DNA from: Chloroflexota bacterium
GTDB taxonomy: Bacteria > Chloroflexota > Dehalococcoidia > SM23-28-2 > RBG-16-64-32
Direction: 5' to 3'
DNA length: 14,869 bases
NCBI GenBank assembly: GCA_005880075.1
Contig: VBJT01000123.1
Coordinates: forward strand, 5,858 to 20,726
Numbering within the stretch: the stretch's first letter is position 1; every line of letters begins with the position of its first letter. The notes under the pieces were generated by a model. That model saw nothing but the letters and a program-made list of their open reading frames with translations. It did no database searches and was not told where the DNA came from. The translations under genes were made by a program, and so were the position numbers. Shown in pieces: positions 1 through 7,763 of the stretch.

Positions 1-990
1 CAGCAGAACACGACCGAGGGCATAAACCTGGTGCTCTTTGGTCTTGGCCTGCGGCCGGGCGACGAAATTATCACCGCCAGTGGAGAGCACTCGTCCGTCG
101 TAGTTCCCGCGTACTATGCGCGGGAGCGCTATGGCATCAATCTGAGGATTGTGAGGGTTGCGTGCGGCGACTCACAAGCAGACATCCTCGCGCGGTTTGA
201 GGAGCAGGTAACACCGAAGCTCAAGTTGATCGCTCTCTCTTACGTTTCTTATTCGACGGGACAGCTCTTTCCGGTCCCCGACCTCGCGGCGTTAGCGCAC
301 CAGCGCGGCGCCTTTCTGCTCCTCGACGCCGCCCAGTCCGTTGGCCAAATGCCCGTAAATGTCCGCGAGCTTGACTGCGACTTCTGCGCCTTCCCCGGTC
401 ACAAGTGGCTGCTTGGGCCGGCAGCGACTGGAGCGCTCTATGTACGAAGGGAACTGATCGCCGGGTTGGAGCCGGCGAAGGTGTCGCATCACGCATCGGC
501 CTTCTACAATTTCAAGGACCGCTTTGAAACCAAGGGCGACACCATCGATAAGTTCGAGATGACGACCGTAAGTGTGCCGCTCCTCTCCGGGCTGAACGCC
601 GCCATGCGGTATATGGCAGGAATCGGCTTGGAGTCGATCGCAACGCGTGCGGTTTCGCTGGCACAGTACGCCACCGAAGGTTTATCGGAGATTGCGGGCG
701 TCCGCATGATAAGCGCGACGGAGCCGGCAAAGGTGAAGACGGGCATCGTCGCCTTCGCGCTGAATGATGTTCCGGCGGCAGTAGTGACGGCGCACCTTTG
801 GGAAGCGGAGCGGGTCGTCGCCCGGACGGTACCGGATGCCGCCTGCACTCGCTTGTGCTTTCACGCATTCAATACGGAGGCGGAGGTGGACACGGCAGTC
901 GAGACGATCCGGGCGGCCGCGGAGCGCGGAGTTCCGGAAGGCGACCATCCGAGCATTCGCATCGAATCGGACGCCATGGCGGAACTCTAA
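1..990 (+). CDS. Class V aminotransferase / cysteine desulfurase-like PLP enzyme (5' truncated by window)
   Basis: The frame is open from base 1, and the first residues (QQNTTEGIN) match the conserved cofactor-phosphate region of the aminotransferase V fold, so the true start lies outside the window. The conserved Asp/Gln segment LLLDAAQSVGQ that contacts the PLP ring is present. The Schiff-base lysine sits in PGHKWLLGP, with AAG at 403-405. The C-terminal small domain (about the last 100 residues) is complete and ends with TAA at 988-990. Family members are cytosolic homodimers that act as cysteine desulfurases, isopenicillin-N-epimerase-like enzymes or selenocysteine lyases. The sequence does not settle the substrate. 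No cysteine-bearing desulfurase loop of the IscS kind is obvious, so a general 'aminotransferase class V' label is safer than a suf/isc name. The next gene starts about 100 bp downstream with its own leader, so co-transcription is uncertain. Confidence 0.9.
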   Translation, partial: QQNTTEGINLVLFGLGLRPGDEIITASGEHSSVVVPAYYARERYGINLRIVRVACGDSQADILARFEEQVTPKLKLIALSYVSYSTGQLFPVPDLAALAHQRGAFLLLDAAQSVGQMPVNVRELDCDFCAFPGHKWLLGPAATGALYVRRELIAGLEPAKVSHHASAFYNFKDRFETKGDTIDKFEMTTVSVPLLSGLNAAMRYMAGIGLESIATRAVSLAQYATEGLSEIAGVRMISATEPAKVKTGIVAFALNDVPAAVVTAHLWEAERVVARTVPDAACTRLCFHAFNTEAEVDTAVETIRAAAERGVPEGDHPSIRIESDAMAEL

Positions 991-1010
991 ATCCATGGAT
1001 ATTTTGGCTA

Positions 1011-1039
1011 TAGACGCCCTTGACAACAGGTGCTATTCT
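1011..1039 (+). promoter_or_regulatory. Candidate extended -10 promoter for the SCP-2 gene
   Basis: TGCTATTCT at 1031-1039 reads as an extended -10 (TGn + TATTCT). A weak -35-like TAGACG lies 17 bp upstream at 1011-1016. A perfect TTGACA at 1020-1025 is also present, but only 8 bp from this -10, so it cannot pair with it. The predicted start would leave a leader of about 45 nt before the ATG at 1091. This is inference from motif matching only. Confidence 0.35.
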
Positions 1040-1090
1040 AGCGGCGGATTTGCTCTGGATTAGCAGTTGCTAAGTAAAGAAGGAGGTCAA

Positions 1091-1438
1091 ATGGTCCAGC
1101 AGCAGCAGCCCAATTCCATCAAGGAAGTCATGGACGGTATGCCGCAGGCATTCGATGCCAGCAAGGCAGCGGGAGCTAACGCAACCATCCAGTTCAACTT
1201 CACCGGGCCGGAGGCCGGCAACTACACGGCCAAGATCGCGGATGGCAAATGCGACGTCACGGAAGGGACTGCTGACAGCCCCACTGTTACGATCAATTCG
1301 CCGTCAGACGTCTGGCTGAAGATCATTCGCGGTGAGATGGACGGCGCGACGGCGTTCATGAGCGGCCAGTTCACCTTTACCGGTGACATGGGCGTACTCA
1401 TGCAGATGCAGACCTGGTTCCCGCGGCAACAGGCGTAA
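1091..1438 (+). CDS. SCP-2 sterol-transfer family protein
   Basis: This is a 115-residue protein. The ATG at 1091 is preceded by a near-perfect Shine-Dalgarno, AAGGAGGT at 1080-1087. A TTG at 1067 in the same frame is rejected because it lies upstream of this SD. The sequence has the compact alternating pattern of SCP-2 folds: a first helix around IKEVMDGMPQAF, beta strands with ATIQFNFTG, NYTAKIADGKCDV and SPTVTINSP, then the helix motif DVWLKIIRGEMDGATAFMSG, a GQFTFTGDMG strand and a final MQMQTWFP helix. SCP-2 proteins bind hydrophobic ligands such as acyl chains or sterol-like lipids in a tunnel. In bacteria their ligand is usually unknown. There is no signal peptide or TM segment, so it should be cytosolic. 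It is transcribed toward the LCP gene and ends at a hairpin. Confidence 0.9.
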   Translation: MVQQQQPNSIKEVMDGMPQAFDASKAAGANATIQFNFTGPEAGNYTAKIADGKCDVTEGTADSPTVTINSPSDVWLKIIRGEMDGATAFMSGQFTFTGDMGVLMQMQTWFPRQQA

Positions 1439-1459
1439 ACGGAAGAGAGCGAAGTCAGC

Positions 1460-1484
1460 AACCGGCAGCTTTTAGCTGCCGGTT
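1460..1484 (+). terminator. Perfect 11-bp hairpin between convergent SCP-2 and LCP genes
   Basis: AACCGGCAGCT (1460-1470), a TTT loop, then AGCTGCCGGTT (1474-1484) form a perfect 11-bp stem. On the plus strand the following bases, GTGCTTTCC, are only weakly U-rich, and on the minus strand there is no U tract. The stem sits 22 bases after the SCP-2 stop and contains the final codons and stop of the LCP gene, so it may serve both directions imperfectly. Confidence 0.6.
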
Positions 1485-2908
1485 GTGCTTTCCTGGAGGC
1501 TGGCGTTTGCGGATTCTAAACCCGTGAGGTTCACGTCGGCGCCCAGTACGATAATGATATCGGCGCCGCGGCCGACGAAGTCCTTCGCGTCGGGATCAGT
1601 CCCTTCGTGAATCCTGCTCGACGGTAGCTGCAACCACTCGGCGAGTTTATCTACAGTCCGATTTTTTCCATCGACGTCTACGATTATCGTTCGGTCGTAT
1701 AGAGGACCGTTCTTGAGCTCGTCAGTCGAAAGCCTGTTCTGTGTGATGCCTTGTGACCGCAGCAGGGAGGCGAGGTAGGTGGCTAGGTCGGGCACTTGAG
1801 TGCCGTTTAGTATGGTAACGGTCGCACCGTCGTCCTGAATGTCGAAGTCGCTAAAGACGCGATCCCGAAGCTCGATCATCTTGGCTTTATTGAAGAGCAG
1901 AACCGCGCCTGGGCAGTTGGTGCAGGGATAGGTTGCGTCGGCCATTGAGACCGTGCGTATGTTGTCAGGTCCTATCTGCTTGGCCAGGTCGGCAAGCCCG
2001 GGAATCTGCAAGTCGCTAATATCGGTTTTGATCGCGTCTTTGTATCGATTGTAGAGGCCAGGGGCGTTTGAGAAGACCGTGCCGAGGTTTGCGGCCTTCT
2101 TGGCGGTTGCCTTAACAACGAGCTGTTGGCGCTCGATGCGTTTGAAATCGTTATCGCTGGCTCGGATACGCGAATACTCGAGCGCGCGCCTGCCGTCCAT
2201 GTGCTCGGGCCCCTCGGTGAATTCCACGGGATAGTAGTCGGTACAGTAACTGCAATCGGTGTAAGCGGGATCGTAGACGTATTCAGGCACGTCCACATCG
2301 ATACCATCGACCTCGTCAATCAGATCAATAAAGGTGTTGAAGTTGAGCAGCACATAGTAGTCGATGGGGATGCCGAAGTTATGCTGAATCGTATCTTTAA
2401 CTAGACCGGCACCGCCGCCGTTGTACCCTTTGTACTGGTACTCGCCCATTTCGTACGCAACGTTGATCCGGTCAGTCCTGTATCCGCCCTGGCCGTCAGG
2501 GATTTCTACCCAGGTGTCGCGCGGTATTGAGAAGGCACCGCCCTTCTTGCTGTACGGGTCCATGGTGAGAACCATGATGCTGTCTGTGCGAGCGGGCGTG
2601 TTATCCGGTTCATCCCGCCGTAGATCCAGGCCGAGAACTACTATATTTATCCGCTCGTTGATGTCCGCATGATCGGGCTTATCCGTATCGACACCAGGTA
2701 GGATCTCTACGCCCAGGTCGGGTTGACGGCCGGGAGCGATGATATCAATCACTTGAAAGGCGACGACTAGGGACGCATAAAAGGCGAGTAGTCCGAAGAC
2801 CGCGATCCCGGCGAGCACCGGCAGCTGGAAGCGCTTACGTAGTGCCGATCCCGTTGCACCCACATCAACACCCTCGGGCCGCTCGAATGGCGGAAGTTCA
2901 GTGCTCAA
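1472..2908 (-). CDS. LytR-CpsA-Psr (LCP) family protein with C-terminal LytR_C domain
   Basis: LCP proteins are membrane-anchored phosphotransferases that attach polyprenyl-linked glycopolymers to peptidoglycan, or to other acceptors, outside the membrane. This 478-residue protein has a short cytosolic N-terminus and one TM helix at about 29-58. The LCP domain spans about 85-275, with NIVVLGLD, an Arg/Asp-rich RTDSIMVLTMDP strand, SIPRDTWVEIP, RTDRINVAY and the Arg-rich SRIRASDNDFKRIERQQ segment that holds pyrophosphate/metal ligands. A LytR_C domain follows at about 361-458 (VTILNGTQVPDLA...). The start is TTG: minus-strand GAGGA (plus 2914-2918) lies 4 nt upstream, and an in-frame TGA is found shortly before it, with no ATG between. 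Two CxxC pairs, C219/C222 and C329/C332, lie in the extracytoplasmic part. It is divergent from the transglycosylase gene, another cell-wall enzyme. Confidence 0.93.
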   Translation of the reverse strand: MSTELPPFERPEGVDVGATGSALRKRFQLPVLAGIAVFGLLAFYASLVVAFQVIDIIAPGRQPDLGVEILPGVDTDKPDHADINERINIVVLGLDLRRDEPDNTPARTDSIMVLTMDPYSKKGGAFSIPRDTWVEIPDGQGGYRTDRINVAYEMGEYQYKGYNGGGAGLVKDTIQHNFGIPIDYYVLLNFNTFIDLIDEVDGIDVDVPEYVYDPAYTDCSYCTDYYPVEFTEGPEHMDGRRALEYSRIRASDNDFKRIERQQLVVKATAKKAANLGTVFSNAPGLYNRYKDAIKTDISDLQIPGLADLAKQIGPDNIRTVSMADATYPCTNCPGAVLLFNKAKMIELRDRVFSDFDIQDDGATVTILNGTQVPDLATYLASLLRSQGITQNRLSTDELKNGPLYDRTIIVDVDGKNRTVDKLAEWLQLPSSRIHEGTDPDAKDFVGRGADIIIVLGADVNLTGLESANASLQESTTGS

Positions 2909-3121
2909 TGGTTCCTCGCGGGGGACCGGCTTGATTCATTGAGGCTAGCCGGGAGCAGGGCAAAGCGGGCGAGCGATCACAAAATCGAAGTATCATTATC
3001 CAAGGCGACCTCGTCTAGAACCATATCATGCGAGTTTGAGCAAGATTTTCCGGGCCAACCGCACCCCCAACTGCTCCACATTTGCTAATCGGTTGAGGCA
3101 GGCGAATGGTGACCTAATCCC
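2909..3121. other. Divergent intergenic spacer between LCP and transglycosylase genes
   Basis: This 213-bp spacer is less GC-rich than its surroundings. It should hold promoters for both genes. AT-rich stretches near 2985-3005 give GATAAT and GATACT on the minus strand as possible -10 elements, but no convincing -35 is paired with them. I see no small ORF with a ribosome-binding site and no strong hairpin. Confidence 0.4.
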
Positions 3122-5392
3122 TTGAATCTACAACGCTTGCCTGGGACTAAAAGTTTCTTACACGGCCGCCTTGCTATCACTATGGCTTTCGCCGTCATAG
3201 TATTGGCCTGCCGCGGCAGTTCTCCGCAATCGAACCAGACACCTGTTCCGCCCACAAACACGCCCCAGGAGTCAGTTGCGCCGGAAGACCTTGAACGCGC
3301 CGCACAGCTCTACGATGAAGGGTCGGTCGAGGAAGCGACAGCGATATACAGCCGGGCGATCGCGCATGGGAATGAAGCCCAGCGACAGCAGGCTCTTTGG
3401 GCACTCGCGAAGATTCAGTACCAGCAGGGTGAGAACAGCGCGGCGGAGAGCACCATCGACTCCTACCTTGCATCGGACGTGACGCCGCCCGAACGGCGAC
3501 TAGCCCTGCTGTTGAAAGGGACGCTGCACTACGCGAGGGGCGATGACGGCGAAGCGGAGAAGGCACTTAGCTCCTATGCCGGGATGGGCGGCGCGGCCAC
3601 GACGTACGCAAAGCTTCGGCTTGCGGACCTCGCGGCCCGCCGAGGTGAATTAGGTAACGCGATTCAGGGCATGACCTCCGTACTGACGGAACCACTGCCT
3701 GCTTCGGTAACCTCGAGTGCCCGTTTGTCCCTTGCGCGCTACTACAAGGATTCCGGCGATGTCCCGTCGGCTCTTCAGATATACGAGCTACTAGGCACCG
3801 ATTCCGTCACGACAAGTGGCCGCGCCGAAGCGCTCTGGCTGGCGGCGAACCTCGCCTCGGACGGCGGTGATGCACCGCGCGCGCTGGCCTCCATTCGGAA
3901 GCTGCTGGCGGCCTATCCAGATAACGAGCGTTCCGCCGAGGTGCTCGACGACCCGCGTTTCTCACCGAACATAGCGATTGGCAGTCGTGCGCTCGTACTT
4001 TTTACTCATCGCTCCAATGCTGACGCCGAGGCCGCCTATCGCGCGATTATCGACACTGGCGATCCGGCCCTGGCTTTGGATGCACACTATCACCTCGGCA
4101 TCCTTGCCGAGCGAGCGAGCAATTATGACGAGGCGCTTGCCCAATATGACGCTGCGATTGCTGCGGCGGCAGCCAGGCAGCAGCCGGCATCGGCGGCACA
4201 AGCGCTCTGGGACAAGGCAACTGCACTCGAGCTACTCGGGCGGATCGATGAGGCGGTAGGAACGTTCAGCGCGATCGCGGATACAGCACCCGCTTCAGAA
4301 CACGCATCGGAAGCCCTTTTCCGTGCAGGAATGCTTCGTTACAAGCAAGGGCGAGGTGCGGACGCCCGAGGGGTCTGGTCTAAGCAGCGCGGGCTCGTCT
4401 CCGGGGGGGCCGAACAGGCGCGGGCCTACTTCTGGTCGGCGAAAGCAGCGAAGACGCTGGATGACCAGGCGTCCGCCACGCAGGATCTGAGTCGCGCCGC
4501 CGCTCTTCCAGGTGCCGACTATTACACGCTTCGTGCCCGCGCGGAACTTGCGTCGGCAAGTTTGCCAACCGGCGGGGACTTGACCCCAGTGGCCCCTGAC
4601 TGGACGTTGATAGAGTCGTGGCTGCAGACAACGGTGGGGCCGGAGGATCCCGGCGCGCGAACGGCGTTTCTCACCAGTCCCGCTTTTCAACGGGCGGTTG
4701 AATTGCTTGCCGCAGGCGTTCGCAAAGACGCCGAGACTGAGTTCGAGCAATTAATGGAGGACGCCGCTGGCAACAGCTGGCTCTTGTATCGCCTCTCCCG
4801 CGCCGCCAGGGACCAGGGGCTACGCGCGATCTCCGCCCGCGCCGCTGCTCGCTTTATAACAGCGAGCCCCGGGATTCCGGGGCAGGTGATCGCGCTCGGA
4901 TATCCGGTGGTGTATTCCGACGTCGTGAACGAGCAGGCGGCCGGAAACAAGTTCTCGCCCTTTCTCCTCTTGGCACTGATCAGGCAGGAGAGCTTCTACG
5001 ACGCGCATGCTGTCTCGCCGGCCGATGCAAGCGGCCTGACACAGGTCGTTCCCGAAACGGCTTCTGGAATAGCGGAAGCGTTGGGCGAGAAAGACTTCCG
5101 AACAAGTGACCTGCTCCGCCCGAAAGTCAGTCTGCGTTTCGGGGCGTACTACCTGGGCTCGCAGTTGCAGATGCTCGGTGGCGATATTCCGGCCGCGCTC
5201 GCAGCCTATAACGGCGGTCCGGGGAATGCGACGCGCTGGCAAGCAGCCGCGGCGAGCTCCGACCCCGATGTCTTCCTGGAAAGCATTGACTTCAGCGAGA
5301 CCAGGGCATACGTCGAGCTTGTTCTCGAAAACTATGCGGTCTATCTGTACGCATATGGGCTGACGAGCCAGCCGTTACTACCGCTCGGTTGA
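3122..5392 (+). CDS. Slt70-like lytic transglycosylase lipoprotein with TPR-like repeats
   Basis: This 756-residue protein has a lipoprotein signal: a basic N-terminus, a hydrophobic stretch AITMAFAVIVLAC and a lipobox VLAC with the acylated cysteine at C30. A Ser/Gln/Pro-rich tether follows. Residues about 50-560 are Ala-rich helical TPR-like repeats, recurring as 'AxxxYxxAIxxG' and 'ALWxxAxxLxxxG'. The C-terminal GH23 catalytic domain (about 600-740) has the catalytic Glu in IRQESFYD (E623, GAG at 4988-4990), then SGLTQVVPETA and AYNGGPGNATRW (695 onward), the Slt signature. It should cleave the MurNAc-GlcNAc bond of peptidoglycan to give 1,6-anhydro products, at the outer face of the membrane. 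The start is TTG at 3122, the first possible start after an in-frame TGA at 3110. The SD is weak. Only 42 nt separate it from thrB. Confidence 0.92.
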   Translation: MNLQRLPGTKSFLHGRLAITMAFAVIVLACRGSSPQSNQTPVPPTNTPQESVAPEDLERAAQLYDEGSVEEATAIYSRAIAHGNEAQRQQALWALAKIQYQQGENSAAESTIDSYLASDVTPPERRLALLLKGTLHYARGDDGEAEKALSSYAGMGGAATTYAKLRLADLAARRGELGNAIQGMTSVLTEPLPASVTSSARLSLARYYKDSGDVPSALQIYELLGTDSVTTSGRAEALWLAANLASDGGDAPRALASIRKLLAAYPDNERSAEVLDDPRFSPNIAIGSRALVLFTHRSNADAEAAYRAIIDTGDPALALDAHYHLGILAERASNYDEALAQYDAAIAAAAARQQPASAAQALWDKATALELLGRIDEAVGTFSAIADTAPASEHASEALFRAGMLRYKQGRGADARGVWSKQRGLVSGGAEQARAYFWSAKAAKTLDDQASATQDLSRAAALPGADYYTLRARAELASASLPTGGDLTPVAPDWTLIESWLQTTVGPEDPGARTAFLTSPAFQRAVELLAAGVRKDAETEFEQLMEDAAGNSWLLYRLSRAARDQGLRAISARAAARFITASPGIPGQVIALGYPVVYSDVVNEQAAGNKFSPFLLLALIRQESFYDAHAVSPADASGLTQVVPETASGIAEALGEKDFRTSDLLRPKVSLRFGAYYLGSQLQMLGGDIPAALAAYNGGPGNATRWQAAAASSDPDVFLESIDFSETRAYVELVLENYAVYLYAYGLTSQPLLPLG

Positions 5393-5437
5393 GCCCCACT
5401 TTCTAGTTTCGCTTGCTTCCCGTACGCTATTCCAGTG

Positions 5438-6319
5438 ATGGCGATTCCAGTTTCCGTCCGAGTGCCGGCAACCAGCGCAAACCTCGGGCCGGGGTTCGAT
5501 TGCCTCGGGGTAGCGCTTGATCTCTGGGCGACGGTGACGCTCGATTCGTCGGGGCGCCTCAGCGACAACGATCCGATGGCCGCGATGGCACTGACCGCCG
5601 CACGCCGGGTCTTCTTTGAATGCGGCGACGAGCCGCCCACCGGCCTTAATGCCAGGCATGAAGGTGACATACCGATCGCGCGGGGACTTGGGGCGAGCGC
5701 AGTCGCTCGCGTGGGTGGGGCGCTTGCAGCGAACAAAATCGCCGGCGGGCGACTCAGCACCAAGGCTTTGCTAGCCCTGGTGACAGAGCTTGAGGGGCAC
5801 GCCGACAACGTGACGCCGGCGCTTTTTGGCGGCCTCCAGGTCTCGGTCGTCGACCGCGATGGTGTGTTTCACGTAGGGGTGCCGCTCCCGAACGAGCTTC
5901 AGGCGGTGCTTTTCGTGCCAGAGCTGCGAATGCCCACGAAGGAAAGCCGCAAGCTCCTTCCGGACCACATCTCACGCGGGGACGCTGTTTACAACACCGG
6001 GCGGGCTGCCCTGATGGTTACCGCTCTGGCCGCCGGCCGCTTCGACCTACTCGACGCGGGCACGCAGGACCGGCTGCACCAGAAGCGCCGCTCGAAGCTG
6101 TTTCCGGCGATGTTCGCATTGTTCGAAGCGGCGAAGACGGCCGGGGCGCATTGCGCTTTCCTCTCGGGCGGCGGTTCGACGATTTGCGCGCTCGCTACGG
6201 CAAACGAGCAGGGTATTGCTGATGCTATGCTCGAGGCCGCGCGTGTCCGGGAGACGCCCGGTCGAACGATAATCACCCGTCCTACCGTCAAGGGTGCCGA
6301 GGTTATTGGGACGAAGTGA
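5438..6319 (+). CDS. thrB: Homoserine kinase (GHMP family)
   Basis: It phosphorylates L-homoserine to O-phosphohomoserine in threonine biosynthesis. From ATG 5438 it is 293 residues, close to the usual 290-310. The N-terminal signature PATSANLGPGFDCLGVAL is intact. The GHMP ATP-binding loop reads ARGLGASAVARVGGALA, so the commonest GLGSSAA core has Ala in the first Ser position. GHADNVTPALFGG is present, as is the C-terminal glycine-rich AFLSGGGSTICAL. GTG at 5435, directly before the ATG, is an equally possible start; no strong SD is visible for either. The TGA at 6317-6319 overlaps the GTG start of the aspartokinase gene in GTGA, so the two are probably translationally coupled. It follows the transglycosylase gene by 45 nt, suggesting one transcript. 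Confidence 0.94.
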   Translation: MAIPVSVRVPATSANLGPGFDCLGVALDLWATVTLDSSGRLSDNDPMAAMALTAARRVFFECGDEPPTGLNARHEGDIPIARGLGASAVARVGGALAANKIAGGRLSTKALLALVTELEGHADNVTPALFGGLQVSVVDRDGVFHVGVPLPNELQAVLFVPELRMPTKESRKLLPDHISRGDAVYNTGRAALMVTALAAGRFDLLDAGTQDRLHQKRRSKLFPAMFALFEAAKTAGAHCAFLSGGGSTICALATANEQGIADAMLEAARVRETPGRTIITRPTVKGAEVIGTK

Positions 6320-7539
6320 GCGGCCGGGTTGTCGTCCAGAAGTATGGCGGAACGTCCGTAGGTGACGCCGAGCGCATCAAGCACGTCGCCGAGCGCATCG
6401 TCGCGCGCGTCCAGGCGGGCGACCGGCTCGTCGTTGTCGTCTCAGCGATGGGAGAGACGACGGACGAACTGATCGCGCTGGCCCAGCAGATGACCGACGA
6501 ACCCGAGGCCCGGGAGCTGGACTTGCTGCTTTCGACTGGTGAAATTGTCTCGTCGACGCTGCTGGCGATGGCGCTCAAGCATGCCGGCCAGCCGGCCGTG
6601 GCGCTTTCGGGCGCACAGGCGGGCATCGGCACAGACAGGCGGTACGGGCGTGCGCGCATCCTCAGCGTCGACCCGAAGCGGATCCGGCAAGAGCTTGATA
6701 CCGGGCGGGTGGTGATCGTCGCTGGGTTCCAGGGCATCACGGAGGAGGAAGACACCACGACGCTGGGTCGCGGCGGCTCCGACACGACGGCGGTGGCGCT
6801 GGCGGCTGGGCTAGGCGCGGAGCGGGCCGAGATCTACACTGATGTCGAGGGTATCTACAACGCGGACCCGCGGCTCGTGCCCGAGGCGCAGAAGTTTTCC
6901 GAGGTCAGTTACGAGGAGATGCTGGAGCTGGCTAGCTATGGGGCTAAAGTCATGCATCCGCGCGCCGTCGAGCTGGGGGCGGTGCAGGGCGTGCCCATCT
7001 ACGTCGCCTCTAGCTTTAGCGAGGCGCCGGGTACACTGATACACGGAGGTCCTTTCATGGAGCAGCGGAATAAGGTGCTCGCGATCGCGCAGGACACGGA
7101 CGTCGCCCGCATTACGATTCGAGGCGTACCCGATCGTCCGGGCATCGCGGCCCACCTATTTGAGCCGCTGGGCGAGAGCGGGATCAGCGTCGACACGATC
7201 GTCCAGAACGCTAGCGTCGAGCGGTTGACGGACCTCACATTCACAGTATCGCGGTCCGAATTGAATAGGGCGCTGGACATCGTGAAGCCGGTTGCCCTGG
7301 AGATCGAAGCGCCGAGTGTGCTGGCAGACACACACCTGGCGAAGGTAAGTATCGTCGGGGCGGGAATGACGTCGACGGCGGGCTACGCGGGCCGAATGTT
7401 CAGGACGCTATTCGAGGCGGGGATCAACATCGAGCTAATCACGACGAGCGAGATCCGGATCACATGTCTGATCGACGAGAAGCAGGTGCGCGAGGCTGTG
7501 CGGGCGCTGCATAAAGCGTTCGAGCTGGAAGAGGGGTAA
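6316..7539 (+). CDS. lysC: Aspartate kinase, catalytic + tandem ACT domains (alpha subunit)
   Basis: It catalyses ATP-dependent phosphorylation of L-aspartate, the first step to Lys, Met, Thr and diaminopimelate. It is 407 residues, typical of the monofunctional, lysine/threonine-regulated class. The N-terminal VVQKYGGTSVGDAERI, the LLSTGEIVSS segment, GFQGITEEEDTTTLGRGGSD and EIYTDVEGIYNADPR are hallmark amino acid kinase motifs. KVMHPRAVELG precedes the regulatory half. From about 260 onward are two ACT domains (GVPDRPGIAAHLFEPL and KVSIVGAGMTSTAGYAGRMF). The GTG start overlaps the thrB stop (GTGA). Inside the gene an SD-preceded ATG at 7057 can start a separate beta chain. The general alternative symbol is ask. 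Feedback control by Lys and/or Thr is known for the family, but the effector cannot be read from sequence. Confidence 0.95.
   Translation: MSGRVVVQKYGGTSVGDAERIKHVAERIVARVQAGDRLVVVVSAMGETTDELIALAQQMTDEPEARELDLLLSTGEIVSSTLLAMALKHAGQPAVALSGAQAGIGTDRRYGRARILSVDPKRIRQELDTGRVVIVAGFQGITEEEDTTTLGRGGSDTTAVALAAGLGAERAEIYTDVEGIYNADPRLVPEAQKFSEVSYEEMLELASYGAKVMHPRAVELGAVQGVPIYVASSFSEAPGTLIHGGPFMEQRNKVLAIAQDTDVARITIRGVPDRPGIAAHLFEPLGESGISVDTIVQNASVERLTDLTFTVSRSELNRALDIVKPVALEIEAPSVLADTHLAKVSIVGAGMTSTAGYAGRMFRTLFEAGINIELITTSEIRITCLIDEKQVREAVRALHKAFELEEG
7045..7539 (+). CDS. Probable internal in-frame beta subunit of aspartokinase (SD + ATG 7057)
   Basis: GGAGGT at 7045-7050 lies six bases before ATG 7057, which is in frame with lysC at codon 248. 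It would yield a 160-residue polypeptide beginning MEQRNKV and holding both ACT domains. Bacillus and Corynebacterium aspartokinases are known alpha2beta2 enzymes whose beta chain of about 160-170 residues starts at this same place from an internal site. The entry covers the ribosome-binding site and the beta coding region. Independent translation is inferred; the SD, spacing and frame are seen directly. Confidence 0.75.
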   Translation, partial: GGPFMEQRNKVLAIAQDTDVARITIRGVPDRPGIAAHLFEPLGESGISVDTIVQNASVERLTDLTFTVSRSELNRALDIVKPVALEIEAPSVLADTHLAKVSIVGAGMTSTAGYAGRMFRTLFEAGINIELITTSEIRITCLIDEKQVREAVRALHKAFELEEG

Positions 7540-7553
7540 GCGGCAAACGGCAA

Positions 7554-7585
7554 GACGCGGCTGTAGGGGTGCCCCTTGCCGCGTC
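7554..7585 (+). terminator. Terminator-like hairpin downstream of aspartokinase
   Basis: GACGCGGC (7554-7561) pairs with GCCGCGTC (7578-7585), and inside it AGGGG (7565-7569) pairs with CCCCT (7572-7576). The structure starts 15 bases after the lysC stop. A U tract is lacking (CTTCGTC follows), so termination efficiency is uncertain. A second small stem, GACGC/GCGTC at 7596-7610, follows at once. Confidence 0.45.
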
Positions 7586-7763
7586 CTTCGTCAAAGACGC
7601 AGTCCGCGTCGAACTCTAAGTAATCGCCTGGCGCGATGGACTGAAAAGCAAGTGATACCGAGAGGATATCGTGCGGGTCTAACCCCTCGCTCAACCGGAC
7701 GGCCTCGTCCAGGATTCGGCGCTGGCATTTTCGCTCGAGGTGCCGGGTGATAGCCTGTGCCCA
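7558..7763 (-). pseudogene. Possible remnant of a small protein gene (minus strand, no good start or stop)
   Basis: The 217-bp gap between lysC and the next plus-strand gene is open on the minus strand and reads like real protein, with segments such as ITRHLERKCQRRILDEAV, RLSEGLDPHDILSVSLAFQ and APGDYLEFDADCVFDEG. There is no ATG or SD at its head, and the only starts are TTG at 7694 or CTG codons. The frame runs on into the antisense of lysC without a stop until 7383. This suggests a decayed or truncated gene rather than a working one. It could also be a chance open frame. I do not recognise the family. Confidence 0.3.

Noticed and set aside
991..1000. 10-bp palindrome ATCCATGGAT after the aminotransferase stop as a terminator
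   Set aside because: It has no loop, is AT-rich and is followed by only a short T run, so a stable RNA hairpin is unlikely.
1020..1025. Perfect TTGACA as -35 of the SCP-2 promoter
   Set aside because: The next -10-like hexamer is only 8 bp away and none lies at 16-18 bp; the extended -10 reading is preferred.
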